Origin: Verrucomicrobiales bacterium
GTDB taxonomy: Bacteria; Verrucomicrobiota; Verrucomicrobiia; Verrucomicrobiales; DEV007
Length of the DNA stretch: 64,000 bases
Direction: 5' to 3'
Assembly (NCBI GenBank): GCA_029213195.1
Contig: JARGNI010000001.1
Span: forward strand, 124,001-188,000
In this document: positions 43,184 through 55,700 of the stretch, one piece after another
How positions within the stretch are numbered: the stretch's first letter is position 1
Layout: every line of letters starts with the position of its first letter
Translations under genes and position numbers: made by a program
The notes under the pieces: model-generated
What the model was told of the DNA's origin: nothing
The model's input: the letters and a program-made list of their open reading frames with translations, nothing else
Databases searched by the model: none

Positions 43184-43705
43184 TCCCATTCTCTGACTCG
43201 GGCAGGGAACTCGCGGAGGAGGATTTTTTCCTCCGCGCTTCCCTCCGGTCAGGGGACAGGGGAAAACTGCTCCCTCTCTATTACTCCTTGTTCGAGTTGA
43301 TTGAAATTGCCGAAACCTTTTTCGGATGAGAACGCCAATAACCACAGTCGACGGTGAGATCGGAAATCGGGCCATCTTGAACCCACCGTGAATCTTCTGG
43401 CGAGTCCTCCGGAAAGCGACCCCTGCTCGAAAAAGGCCTCCGCCGACCCGATTTCATGGGGTGATTTCAACTACCGTGCCGTCCGCCCTGATTTTGAGAG
43501 AAATATGCCAGGAAAGTCACGATCGACGGACTGGGGGCAAAGATAGGAAACTCCATGATCTTCTTATCTTTAAGAATCATTTCGCAGATTCGATCTTTTT
43601 GATTGTGAATGATCTCATTTCTGGTAAAAACCTTTTCCTGTGAGTTTTTTGTTGCGTTATTTCAACGTTTTCAAGAATTTTCATAATAAACTCCCGTCCT
43701 AGTTT
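43184..43705 (+). other. Intergenic region between the two giant genes
   Basis: This 522-nt gap has no convincing gene; the longest in-phase pieces are short and lack family features. It starts with a strong hairpin (43205-43243). The last 150 nt are much more AT-rich than the coding sequence, as expected of a promoter region. A possible -10 (CATAAT, 43682-43687) with a weak -35 (TTCAAC, 43661-43666, 15-nt spacer) is present, and small inverted repeats AAAGATA/TATCTTT lie at 43539-43571. None of these is strong. No purine-rich Shine-Dalgarno stretch precedes ATG 43706. Confidence 0.6.
43205..43243 (+). terminator. Hairpin after gene A, probable terminator
   Basis: Starting 22 nt after the stop codon, GGGAA (43205-43209) pairs with TTCCC (43239-43243). 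CGCGGAGG (43212-43219) pairs with CCTCCGCG (43230-43237), with a small internal loop between the two helices. The terminal loop AGGATTTTTT holds the T-run, which is unusual: a canonical intrinsic terminator has it after the stem. It may therefore act as a 3'-end stabiliser, or terminate in either direction. Confidence 0.5.
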
Positions 43706-46700
43706 ATGAACAGAACGACATCCTCCCGTCGTAAGCGCTGGTTCTTTGCCCGTGCTATGGCTCGCGCCTACCGTGAAATGCTCGAAAAGCGCCGTAAAAA
43801 GCGTCCAGGAGCAAAGACTGCCAAGCAACGACCGCTTTTTGCAGAAGCGCTGGAACCCCGGGTCTTGTTTTCAGGAACTCCCGTTCCTGCGGACCCGGAA
43901 GCAGGAGGAGGAGAGCAGAACGAAGAGGCAGCGCAGACCGCGGAGATGCTCGAAAACGTGTCAACCACGGATTCTACCATTGACGGAATTCCGCAGGCGG
44001 GACTGGAGGACGAACTGACTGAAGAAGATGTGGAAAGACTGGCTCAAGAGGCGGTCGCTCGTTGGGAGGCGAGTGGGCTGACGGATGAGCAGATCGAAGC
44101 GCTGGAGAGGATTAATTACGTTGTCGACGATCTGGGAGGATTGACGCTCGGCAAGGTAGAGGGAGATACGATCTACCTGGATGATGATGCAGCAGGGCTG
44201 GAGTGGTTTATCGATGAGACGGCATCCTTGGATGAAGAGTTCTCCGGATACGACGGGTATCTGGAAGCGCTGTCCGATGAGGCCATGGAGGGGATCGATC
44301 TCCTCACGGTCATCATGCACGAGCAAGGGCACATCCTTGGTCTTGCCGACTTGGGTGGGGATGTTGATGGTCTCAACCTGATGCACGACGACCTGTCGGA
44401 GGGAGAGCGTATTCTTCCAGCCGCAGGACAGGCAGTCGGCGCTGTACCGGGATCACTCACGGGGAGTCATGAACTCACCGTAGGTCCTGTAGCCGATGGC
44501 GCGGCCTTGCGCACTGCGATCCAGAATATCGAGTCGGTCGATGGCATCAACGGGGACCCCCTCTACGAGATCGAGCTCATCGCCGGAACGAACTACGATG
44601 TATCGGGAGGCCAACTGGAAATCCGCAACCGGACGGTCAATGTGGTGATCGAAGGAAACGGCGCTACGATCGATGCGAAAGACTTGAATCGTGTCTTCTA
44701 TATCTCTGAGGGTTCCAACGTGACCTTCAGGAACTTGACGATCACAGGAGGTTCGATTTCAAACGATTCGGGAGCAGGGCTCTGGATCGATAACGCAAAT
44801 GTAACCTTCGAGGATGTGACGATCGAGGGCAACGCGACCGGCCATCAGGATCGACACGGTGCGGGATTCTTTGCTCGAGGACTTGAGACGACCATCACCG
44901 TTCTGGGCGATTTTGTTGTCCAGGACAACAATGCAGGTGGCCACGGCGGAGGATTTTATCTCGAACAGCACGTGGTTCTGGATGCCAGTGCCGCGAACTC
45001 GGTACTCATCGACAACAACAAGTCGGGTGACAATGGAGCCGGATTTACGCGAACGGACCGCGATGGAGGAGGCTTTGCCCTCAATGAGCACGCGACCGTA
45101 ACTCTCAACAATGCGGTGATCTCCAACAACGGTTCTGCGAGTTCCGGTCGCGATGGAGGAGGTTTCTGGGCCATTGGAAACAGTGAAGTCCACCTCACGG
45201 GAACCAACGACCTTTCCGGAAATACCGCTCGGGAAGATGGTGGTGGATTTTATCTTGCCGACCGAGCTGTTGTTACCATGTCGGATACCAAGGTCGAAAA
45301 CAACACTGCGACGGTGGGACATGGGGGCGGATTCCGCACGGTGAGCGCACTCAATGAGGTGACGCTTTCGGAGACTGCGGCGGGCTTGTCGAGCCTTCGC
45401 AACAATATGGCCGTCAATAACAACGGCCATGGTGGTGGATTCTGGAACCAGGGGGCGCTGAACATCACGGACGTGGATATCACCGGGAACAAGGCGGGCA
45501 ATCAGGGGGGCGGCTTCTACAACTACGGAGAAGGCGCCGTCGTGAATTTCACTGACGTGAATGTGACCGACAATACCTCGGGAGACGGAGGCGGAGGCTT
45601 TTACAACAACCGAGCGGTAGTCAATTTCGAGCTTTCCTCGAATGCTCAGACGAATATCACCGGCAACGAAACCGGTGTAGAAGTCGATGGCACGACTCGC
45701 CGTGATGACCGACACGGAGGGGGATTCCGTACCGAAGGCACCGGATCGATCACGATCAACGGGGCGAACGTGAGCAACAACATCAGTACGGGTTATGGAG
45801 GAGGATTCTATGCGGGCGGAGAACACGCTGTCACCCTGAACGACGGGGTCATGAACGCCAATGTCATGAACACCACGCGCGGTGACCGTGATGGTGGCGC
45901 AATCCTGATTACGGAAGCGGCTTCCGTCACCTTGAACAACGTCGATTTGACGAACCATACGACGACGCGCCGCTATGGAGGAGCAGTCGCGATGCACACT
46001 GCGAGTTCGACCTTCACCATGAACGATGGGGAGATCTCCGGCAATATTTCGAATAACGCGCTCAACAACGACAGCGGTTATGGCGGCGGAATCTGGTCGA
46101 TCGGAACCGTGAACCTGACGAACGTCGATATCAGTGGGAATGAGGCAAAGGGTGAAGGGAACGAGAATGTCTACGGTGGTGGACTTGCGATCCAGGGGCG
46201 TTCCGGCACCGGAAATTTCACCAATGTGAACGTCACCGGAAATACCTCATGGCACAATGGGGGAGGAGTCTTTACCGGGGACGGTCAGGTCAATTGGGAC
46301 GGGGGAACCCTCTCGGGGAACCTCATCGGAGGCAATAGTGGAAACGACTCGGTCGGTGCCGGTGCCTTCATTTCAGGGGAGACGGATGTGACGTTCACCA
46401 ACGTGACGGTTTCAGATCATGAAGCAGAGTCCCACGGCGGAGGTCTTTACATCAATGGAAGGTCGGTGGTCACCTTTGATGGAGGAGAAATTTCGAACAA
46501 CCGGGCTGGCATCGAGTCGGATGGCACGGTGATCCAGAACGGTGCGGATGGAGGAGGTATTTATGCCACCGACGATGCTCGTCTCGTTCTCAAGGGGGGA
46601 GTTCTTGTTACCAACAACACAGCTGAAGAGCACGGGGGTGGATTCGCAGCCGTCGCTGATCGGAACATTGTCTCGATTGAAGGCGCCCAGATTACGAACA

Positions 46701-49700
46701 ACACGGCTTCCAGTGGTGAAGGGGGCGGGTTCTTCAACCAGGGGACGGTTCTCTTTTCCGGTTCGACGATCATCACGGGGAACCGGACGACAGTAGGTGA
46801 CGAGAGTGCGGGAACAGACAACGTGGGAGGTGGTTTTCGCAGTGCGGGAACTCTTTCTCGCGTGCTGACGGGAAGCATGGGCGACATCTATTCCCGTGGA
46901 GTCCCCGATATCGTGATGGGCACGGCGACCATCACGCTCGACAACAACGTTGCCCATGGACGCGGCGGTGGATTCTATGTGACGGACGGGATCGTCGACC
47001 TGCGCGGGAGCGTCGCGGGTGATATCAGCATCTCGAACAATGGCATCGATAGCGGTGCCACTTCCAACGAGCGCCGGGGAGGTGGATTCTGGGCTTCCGG
47101 GGGATCGCGAAACACCCTGGTTCGTCTCGACAATGCGGTGATCGATGGCAACGCGTCCCCGCGTGATGGTGGTGGTTTCTACATCCGCGAAGGTGCCAAG
47201 GTGGAGTTGAATGAGGTTTCGATTACGAACAACACTGCGGTCCTCGATGGCGGCGGATTCCGTGGGGATGGCTCGGATACCGAGATCACCATGACGGGTG
47301 GTACGATTCAGAACAATACTGCCACCTTCGAGAACTCGGGCGGAGATGGCTCCCGCGGGGGAGGATTCCGGACTAGCGGACACGTTTCCCTGACGAACGT
47401 TCAGGTCACAGGGAACAAGACCGATTGGGTCGCTGGTGGAAACCAGGACCGACGCGGCGGCGGGGCAGCTGTGGATGGGAGTGGAAAACTCACGGCAAAC
47501 AATGTTACTTTTGACGGGAACCAATCCTACGGAGTGGGCGCAGGAATTTACCTCGAGGGTCTCCTCGAGGCGACGGAACTGAATGTGTCCAACCATTCCT
47601 TTCTCGTTACCGATCAGCGTCGGGAAGGCGCTGGAGTCCATGCGACCGGAGCTTCAAAGATCGACTGGACTGGTGGTGAACTGTCCGGAAACGTTTCCAC
47701 CTATCATGCTGGTGGCATGCGGATGGACGGAAGTGCGGAAGTGACCCTGACCGATGTCGACATTCTCAACAACCGGGCGCAGCACCATGCGACCGATGGA
47801 GATACAAATGCGGTCGGAGGAGCGATCTACGCTGAAGGCACCACGTCGCTCCGACTTATCGATTCGACCGTGGATGGCAACATTGCCGAAGGCCGGGGCG
47901 GAGCCCTCTACTTTGACGACACCGAGGTGACGATCGTCAATACGAACATCACCAACAACCGAGCAGGGGTGACTTGGGATTCGGCAACCGGAACTCTCAG
48001 TTTCATTGCCAATGCCAACGGAAATAACATTCAGAGAGAAGGCGGGGGACTCTGGGCCAGCGGTGAAGCACAGATTCATATGAGCGGTGGCCAGGTCTCG
48101 GGCAACGCCGCGTGGAACGGTGGAGGATTTGAGATCCGGAACAATACCGAGCTCACGCTGGATAATGTCGTGGTCGAAGGAAACGTGGCGAATACCGGTG
48201 GAGCCGCTCGATCCTATGAAGATGCCGAGTGGAATGTGATCAACAACACTCAATTCCTCGGGAACGTGGCCTACAATGGAGATGGAGGAGCGCTCTACCT
48301 TTCCAGCCAGGTTGAGGCGGATATTTCGGATTCGATCTTTCGAAACAACGTGGCTCTCCACAACGGGGAGTTTGCAGGAGATGCGGACCGAGATGGTGCC
48401 GGAATCTACCTGAACAGTTCCGCCGATGTTTCGATTCATCGAAGCACGTTCGATGAGAACTTTGCTCACGGGCGTGGTGCCGCGGTCTTCGCCAATCACA
48501 ACGATGCGGGCGGGTTGGAGATTCTCGATTCCTCCTTTGTCGACAATCGAACGACGCATGAGGCGACAGGGAGTATCTGGAGAGGACGAGGAGGTGCCGT
48601 CAGTATTGAAACCGCAACCAACACAGCCGAGACGAAAATCGCAGGCTCACTGTTTTCAGGCAATGTTGCTGCGTATCACGGAGGTGCGATCAATGTGAAC
48701 CGCGGGGTTCTCGATATGGAGAACACTACGATCGATGGGAACATTTCCGGGCTGGATCTTGATACGGGGGCAGGGGTCACCTTTGGAACGGACGCTGCAA
48801 CGACCATCGCTGCCGTCAAGGCCGCTGCGACCCGCTCCACAAATGCGACCGGTGGCGCGATGATGATCGAGGCCGGAACCGATGGGATCACCGCAAGCCT
48901 GAAGTATCTCACCGTCACCGAGAACCAGAGCTACGCGGGAAATGCGGGTGGAATCTTTCGAAACAACGATTCGAACACGAACATCACCGTGAATCTGGAA
49001 GACAGTATCGTCTTCAACAACTTTCGCGATGCCGACGTGAACGATCCGGTGACGAACCCTTCGATTCGGGATACCCAGAATGGAATCAACCTGATAGGGA
49101 ACAACATCATCGGGGTTCATGCAGGAACGGCATTGAGTGGGAACACTGCCGGTCTGGGCAATACAGATCCAGGTCTTCTCGCACTTGCGGACAACGGGGG
49201 GGCGACGCTGACTCGCGCGTTCAATGCAGGGAGTAGTGCCGAGGATGCGGCGGCTTCGGCAGGTGAGGCTTTTGATCAAAGGGGCGGAATCCGTCCTGCA
49301 GGCGCCTCTGACCTGGGGGCCTTCGAATTGGGCGCTACGCTTCCAACCGTTACGATTACGGATGTCGAAGAGGTAAGTCATGGCCCGGTCACTGAGCCGG
49401 CTCAGTTTGGCGCGACGCTTTCCGGTGCGGGCACTCTTTCTTGGACTTTCACGGCACCTTCGAGTGCTCAGACCGTGTTGGTGGGTGATTCCGTCGCCTT
49501 CACTCCAACGGAGAGTGGGGACTACACGGTGGCGCTCAGCGTGGATGGTGGACCTGTCGCCAGGGAGTTCACATTCAATTCCGGAACCGCGGTGTCGGTG
49601 AATGATGAGGCAAGTCTGCGTGCTGCAATCGCCGCGTTCAATAGCGGTAGCGCCGACATGACGGTGACCTTGGATTCTACCGGAGACTATACTTTTTCTT

Positions 49701-52700
49701 CGGCAGACGATCTCGATATTACGAATCGTGACAACACCATTGTTCTTGTTGGAGACGGAGCTTCGGCAGCAGATACCGTGATCGATGGAGATGATCGAGA
49801 TCGAGTTTTCGATGTGGGTTCCTTCTCCCACCTGATTCTGCGAAACCTTACGGTTACCGGTGGTCAGGTTGCCGACCATGGAGCCGGTATCCGGGTCAGC
49901 AATGGCTTTGTCACTCTGGACAACGTGATTGTCGAGGACAATGAGGGTGCGGGAACAGGAGGGGCCAACCGGGTCGGCGGAGCCATGTATATTACCGGGC
50001 ACTCCGAAGTGGAGGCGAATGATGTCACGATTCGGAATAACACCTCTTATGGCCGAGGTGCAGGAATCTACATTGACCATCACTCTGCTCTTTCGTTCTC
50101 GGGCAACACGGTGATCGACAACAATGACAGTTCTCGGATCTGGAACAATGGGCACGGGGGTGGCCTTTGGGCGAGCGGTCGGGCTACGATTACTGCTGAG
50201 GGGGATCTCTCGATTACGAACAACGATGCCGGAGCCGGAGGCGGAGGCATGTTCCTGGGAGATGAAGCTTCGTTGGATGCTTCTCAGGCAACGTCAGTCA
50301 CGATTTCAAACAACAACCAGAACCCTCTTCAGGATGGAAATTCCCATGGAGCGGGCTTCTGGGCTTCGAATCGCAGTTCGGTTATTCTCAACAATGCTAC
50401 CATTGATGGGAACGGAAATCCTGCGAAGGGACAGGAAGGTGGCGGATTTCGCGCCAATACGCATTCCTCGGTCACCATCACGGGCGGTGCGATTACGAAC
50501 AACCACGCTCGGACCAGTGCCGGTGGTTTCCGCCTTGTGGATTCGGCCATCGTTAGTCTCACCGACGTGGATATTTCTAACAATACGGCAAATAATGGTG
50601 GATCTGGTGGAGGTTTTTTCAGTGAGGCCAAGACCTCGGTGACAATTTCTGGCGGATCCCTGGAGAACAATTCTGCACAAGGTGGTGGCGATGGAGGTGC
50701 ATTCTTTGCCCGTGGAAGAGTCACGATCGACGGGGTGGAGATTCAGAACAACACGACTGGTGCCAACAATGATGCTTTCGGGGGAGGTTTTTATGCAACC
50801 GGCCAGGACGCTGTCATCAGCCTGACCGATGTCGATATTCTGAACAATACGTCAGCGGATCATGGCGGTGGTTTCCATGCCACCGGCGGAGCTCAGGTGA
50901 CGTTTGACCTAGACACAAAAAGCCAGATCCGGATCACTGGTAACTCGGTGACTGGGAACAACGGCGGCGGCGGAGGCTTTTTCCTCGGGCAAGGAGCCAG
51001 TGTCGATCTCAATGCGGGTGCTGCTGGGCAGACTGTGGTTTTGAACGGCAATACCACTCATCAGCACGGGGGTGCCTTCCGGACGGATGGAGGCGCAGTC
51101 ACGATTCTCAGTGGTGACCAGTCCGAGATCTCGGGCTACGACCTCACTACCGTGGGCGGTGCCAATGGTTCGGGGGCGGGCTTTTTCGTCAGTACCTACG
51201 GTTCAGTCGATCTTACCAATGTCGATATTCTGAACAATACCGCAGCCGACGAAGGTGGCGGCTTCTTCACCCAGTATTTTGGAAGCGTGACGGTCACCAA
51301 CGGGGTGATTTCAGGAAACCGTTCCAATGGGGAGAACAACCAGGATGGGAACGACAACTGGCGGAACCGTGGAGGGGGATTCTTCAACCGCGGAAGTTTG
51401 GTCACGCTCAACAACACGGACGTGATCAACAATCTGACCCTGCCGTCCACCGGGCGGACGAACAGTCAGCATCTTGGCGGAGGTTTTTACCAGGAAGCCC
51501 GCTGGTCTCTAACTGAGATCAACGACGGCAATATCACTGGGAACAAGTCGCAGGGCGACGGGGCAGGATTCTTCGTCGTGGATGGTGCGGTCTCCATCAG
51601 CAGCAGTGATGGATCACACACGATTTCCAACAATGAGACCACCTCGGTAAACCGAGGCGGAGGTGGCTTTTTCGCTCTTGGTATGGCCGATGTGACGATC
51701 GACAATGTCGATATCACCAGCAATATCGCGACCAACAATGGGGGCGGATTCTACGTGACGAATGATGCCACTGTCACGGTGAAGAATGCAAAGATCGATC
51801 AGCATACCCTGACGGGTACGAATCGGGATGGTGCCGGTTTTTACATTCGCGAGCGGGGCCACGTCATCCTCGAAAACGTGAACCTCGAGAACAATACGGC
51901 GACTCGCGCAGGAGGTGGTTTCCGAGCGGAGAGTGTCGATGCGCGTGTGGAGATTACGGATTCCACCATCACCGGAAACAAAGCAACCGACAGTGACGGA
52001 GGCGGATTCTACAACCAGGGAACTGTTGTGATTCGGGGAACCGAAATTTCTGGGAACATTGCCGACGATCCGACACCGGGCAATGATGACCGTGATGGCG
52101 GTGGATTCTACAGCACTGGCTGGGGATCCTCGGTCACCTTGGAGAATGTGACCATCGACAACAACGACGCCTACGGCAGAGGAGCCGGTTTTGTCCTGAA
52201 CAACGGCTGGGGCGACTTTGATAACGTCACCGTAACGAACAACGAAATTCTATCGACGAATCGCCAGGGTGGCGGTGGATGGGTCGCAGGGGGTGCTCGT
52301 CTCGATTGGGATGGCGGAGCGATATCCAACAACATCGCGACCAATGATGGTGGTGGACTCGCGCTCGGCTCGCTCTGGAGTGATGGCGAGGCAGCAGGTC
52401 TCGTCGACCTGAATGGTGTCGATATCACTGACAATACGGCAGGTGAGCAGGGTGGAGGATTTATTTCCTACCGCAGCAACACGACGCTCAATATCACGAA
52501 TTCCTCGATTTCCGGGAACCAGTCTTTGCGAGGCCGGGGCAGCAACTACGATGAGGCTGGAGGCGGCGGCACGATCTGGGGTGGAAACGTCACCATCGCC
52601 GACACAACGATTTCGAACAACGAGTCGGCGGCGAATGCGACGGGCAACGAAGCGAAACGGGGAGGCGGTCTCTATATCCGTTCGAGTTATGCCGATGTCA

Positions 52701-55700
52701 CATTGAATGACGTGGATATCACGGCAAATACCGGGGCGGAGGGTGCCGGACTATACAACTGGGGAGCTGTCCTGACGATGAACGGCGGCAGTATTACGAA
52801 TCACGTTGCTCCTGCAGATACGGAGAGAGTTGGTGGAGGAATGGCCCTTCTCGGAAATTCGGAGAACGAGATCAACAATGTCACGATTTCAGGAAATATT
52901 GCCTCAAGCGAAGGCGGTGGAATCTGGGCGGCAGACCGAGCCATCACGACGCTCAATAATTCTTCTGTGGTCAACAATAGGACAAGTGATCCGGTAGGGG
53001 GGAATAATAATCGAGTCGGCGGAGGAATTCGTATCGGTAGCGATGCGATCTTTACCGCTAATCGCAGCCAAATTGACAATAATGAATCGTTCGGGCGGGG
53101 CGGCGGAATTTACAATGACGGGAAGCTGACTCTGGTGGAGAGCTCGATCTCCGAAAATGTTTCTCAAGGCAGAGACGAAAACGAGAGCCGAGGAGGTGGT
53201 CTCTGGAGCAGTGGAGGGGATTCCCAGCTGACCGTCGAGAGTTCCACAATCGCCAACAACACTGCCTACGGAAACTACGGCGGAGGAATTGCGTTCTGGT
53301 CGGGCGAGGGAAGTATTACCAATTCCACCATCTCCGGCAACAAGGCCGGCTACGATGTCGACGGGAATGTAGTCAATGGGGGCTACTCTTCTGGTGGAGG
53401 AATCCGGATGCAGGATGGCGGGCAGAACGGGGGCTTCCTGACGATCGATCATTCGACGATCACGGAGAACGTGGTCAAGGGAGGCGACGGTGGTGGTATC
53501 CGCCGCAACAATGGTGAATTGACCATTTCGAACTCGATTCTCTATGGCAATATCGCTGAGGCAGATTCGACGAGCCCACGCGCGCAGGACCTTTATGGGG
53601 CTAGCACCATCGAAGGGAACAATATCATCGGAGTGTTGCGCGATGAGACGCTGGCTCCCGGGGCGACGGTGAGCAGCGACAATCCAGGGTTGGGAGCGCT
53701 GCAGGACAATGGTGGTCCCACCCTGACTCACCTGCCGGGAGCGTCGGCGATCGATGCGGCCATCTCGTCGACGGCGGCAGAGGACCAGACCGGTCAGACC
53801 CGGAATCTCGGCGTGGCCAACGATATCGGTGCGGTGGAGTATGAAGCCCCCACGACTACGGATGACGTGGTCGGTAACACGACCGACGAGGACAATGCTG
53901 CCGGTGGAATCGATCTGATTTCCAATGATACGGCGAACTCTGCCAGCACCTTGACGATCCAGTCGGTTTCCAAGCCCAGCGCAGGTGGAGTGGTGACGAT
54001 TGATGGTTCGGGGACTTCTGTGACTTTCGACCCCAACGGGGAGTTTGAGCATCTTGGAACCGGTCAGCAGGAGACCGTGACCTTCTACTACGGCATGGAG
54101 AGTGCCGATGGCTACGGATCGGGCCATCCCGTCACTTTTATCGAAGAGAACGGCGTGGTCGCTGGCCTTGCCATTCATCATGGTCTCTCCAGCCTTGCGG
54201 CCGGCGGAGCAACGTGGGTGGAGCGAGATCAGGCTGCGGATAATCCGGATGGAATCGGGAACCAGGGGGGGGCGAAGGCCCCGGACGAAGGTGGCGCAAT
54301 TTCAGGAAAGTTCCTCCAGGTTCCGAACGACAAGGGAATCAATACGGGAGGAGTGGATACACCGCCCGAATCGGATCCCTACGTAGACTATACGATTGTG
54401 ATCGAGACAGCTGGAACCTACGAGCTCTTTCTCCGGGGATCCAACATGTTGGCAGACTCAGGAGGAAGCGACTCGGTGTTTGCTTCGATCGTCGAACTCC
54501 AGGACGGAACTGGCGGCGCCAATGCCGATTGGTATGGCATCGGAATGAACACCGGAGGAAACTTCCAGTGGAAGGGTGGCGGTGCCAGCGAAAACACGGG
54601 CTCCAACAACAGTGGGAATGCCACGTTCGATCTCGCGGCCGGCACCTATACGCTGCGTCTGATGCCTCGTGAGAACGGGGTCGCGCTGGATGCATGGGCC
54701 CTGGTCGAAACCAGTGCCATTCCGAACTCCGTCGTCACTGTCAACAGCCGCGTCGCAGGGCCTGCCGAGAGTCAGTTTGTTACCGGCGTGCTCGGGAAAG
54801 CCGAGGTGGTCGTCACCGGCGTGAATGACGCGCCGATCGCGGTGGATGATACCGCAAGCGCGACTGAGGCGGGAGGGGCCGACAACACCATCCCGGCGAG
54901 CGGATCGACCGGGAATGTTTTCGACTCCACGACGGCAGAAGTCATCACGCTCACGGCGACCCTGATCGAGGGGGCGCAGCGAGGTGACTCGAGTGAAGTG
55001 GCCACGACGAATGATCCCTTTGCCTATGATCCTGCTGATCCTACTGCGGTCATGCCGGACCAGGCCTACAGCACCTCCGCCCCCGCGGATGGGTTTCACG
55101 GGTCTGGCTCGGGGGACCATGTGATCTCGTATGAGCTGGCTGCTCCTGTGGTTGTTGTGGATTCCTCGACGGAGCTGATCGTGGACCTGTATGGTCGGAA
55201 TTGCTGCCGGGATCGAGACAACAACATCGATATTCAGTATCTGAATGCGGCGGGAGAATTGATCGGCGAAATCAAAGGCCTCACGATTCCTGACATTGCG
55301 CCAGAGCATCTTCGGGTTTCCAGCCTCGGGGCCGTGAGGGAAGGCGAAACCATTGCGTGTTTCCGGGTAGTGGGACACGATTCCGATTCCAATCCCACCT
55401 CGGGCAACAATTTCTCTCTCATGGAGCTTCGCGCGGCGAAGCTCGTGGGTGACAATGATGTCGATGCGAACGATACCGTCTCGCTGGGGCTCGCTACGGA
55501 TCTCGTGGTGACCGATATTGCTTTTGCGGGAGCGCCTTTCCCAACAAGCACCAACACGGGTGGCCCGGTTTCCGGCCAGACCCTGATCGACGGTGCGTTC
55601 GGAACACTCACGATCCAGCCGGATGGCTCTTATTCGTATGAGGTGAACGAGGCGGTTCTCGCCGGGATCGATGCGGGAGTGGATCCGGTCGACACCTTCA

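Larger units (their letters stand above)
27406..42489 (+). repeat. Gene A: cadherin/VCBS-type repeat array with nested sandwich domains
   Basis: Repeats end in G(T/A/S/E)ND.PVA..D, for example GVNDAPVALDD, GTNDLPVANPD, GSNDLPVVRDD, GRNDAPIAANDF, GENDPITANDD, GENSAPDAVDD, GSNDTPDAYDN and GANDDPMAVPD. Each also carries VLANDTD, DGS(F/Y).Y.P and DTFTYT..D. These Ig-like domains usually form calcium-stiffened rods in adhesins. Only the last two or three units are uninterrupted (from about 41200). Nearly all the others hold an inserted LamG or other beta-sandwich, so the array alternates rod and head. At least ten host units can be counted. Confidence 0.8.

Noticed and set aside
43327-43392. Small frame starting ATG 43327 in the intergenic gap (21 codons)
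   Set aside because: Too short, no ribosome-binding site and no recognisable features.
44501-53830. GGGF/NN repeat region as a CRISPR or DNA-level satellite
   Set aside because: The repeat is at protein level with variable codons and spacing. There are no identical DNA repeats with unique spacers.
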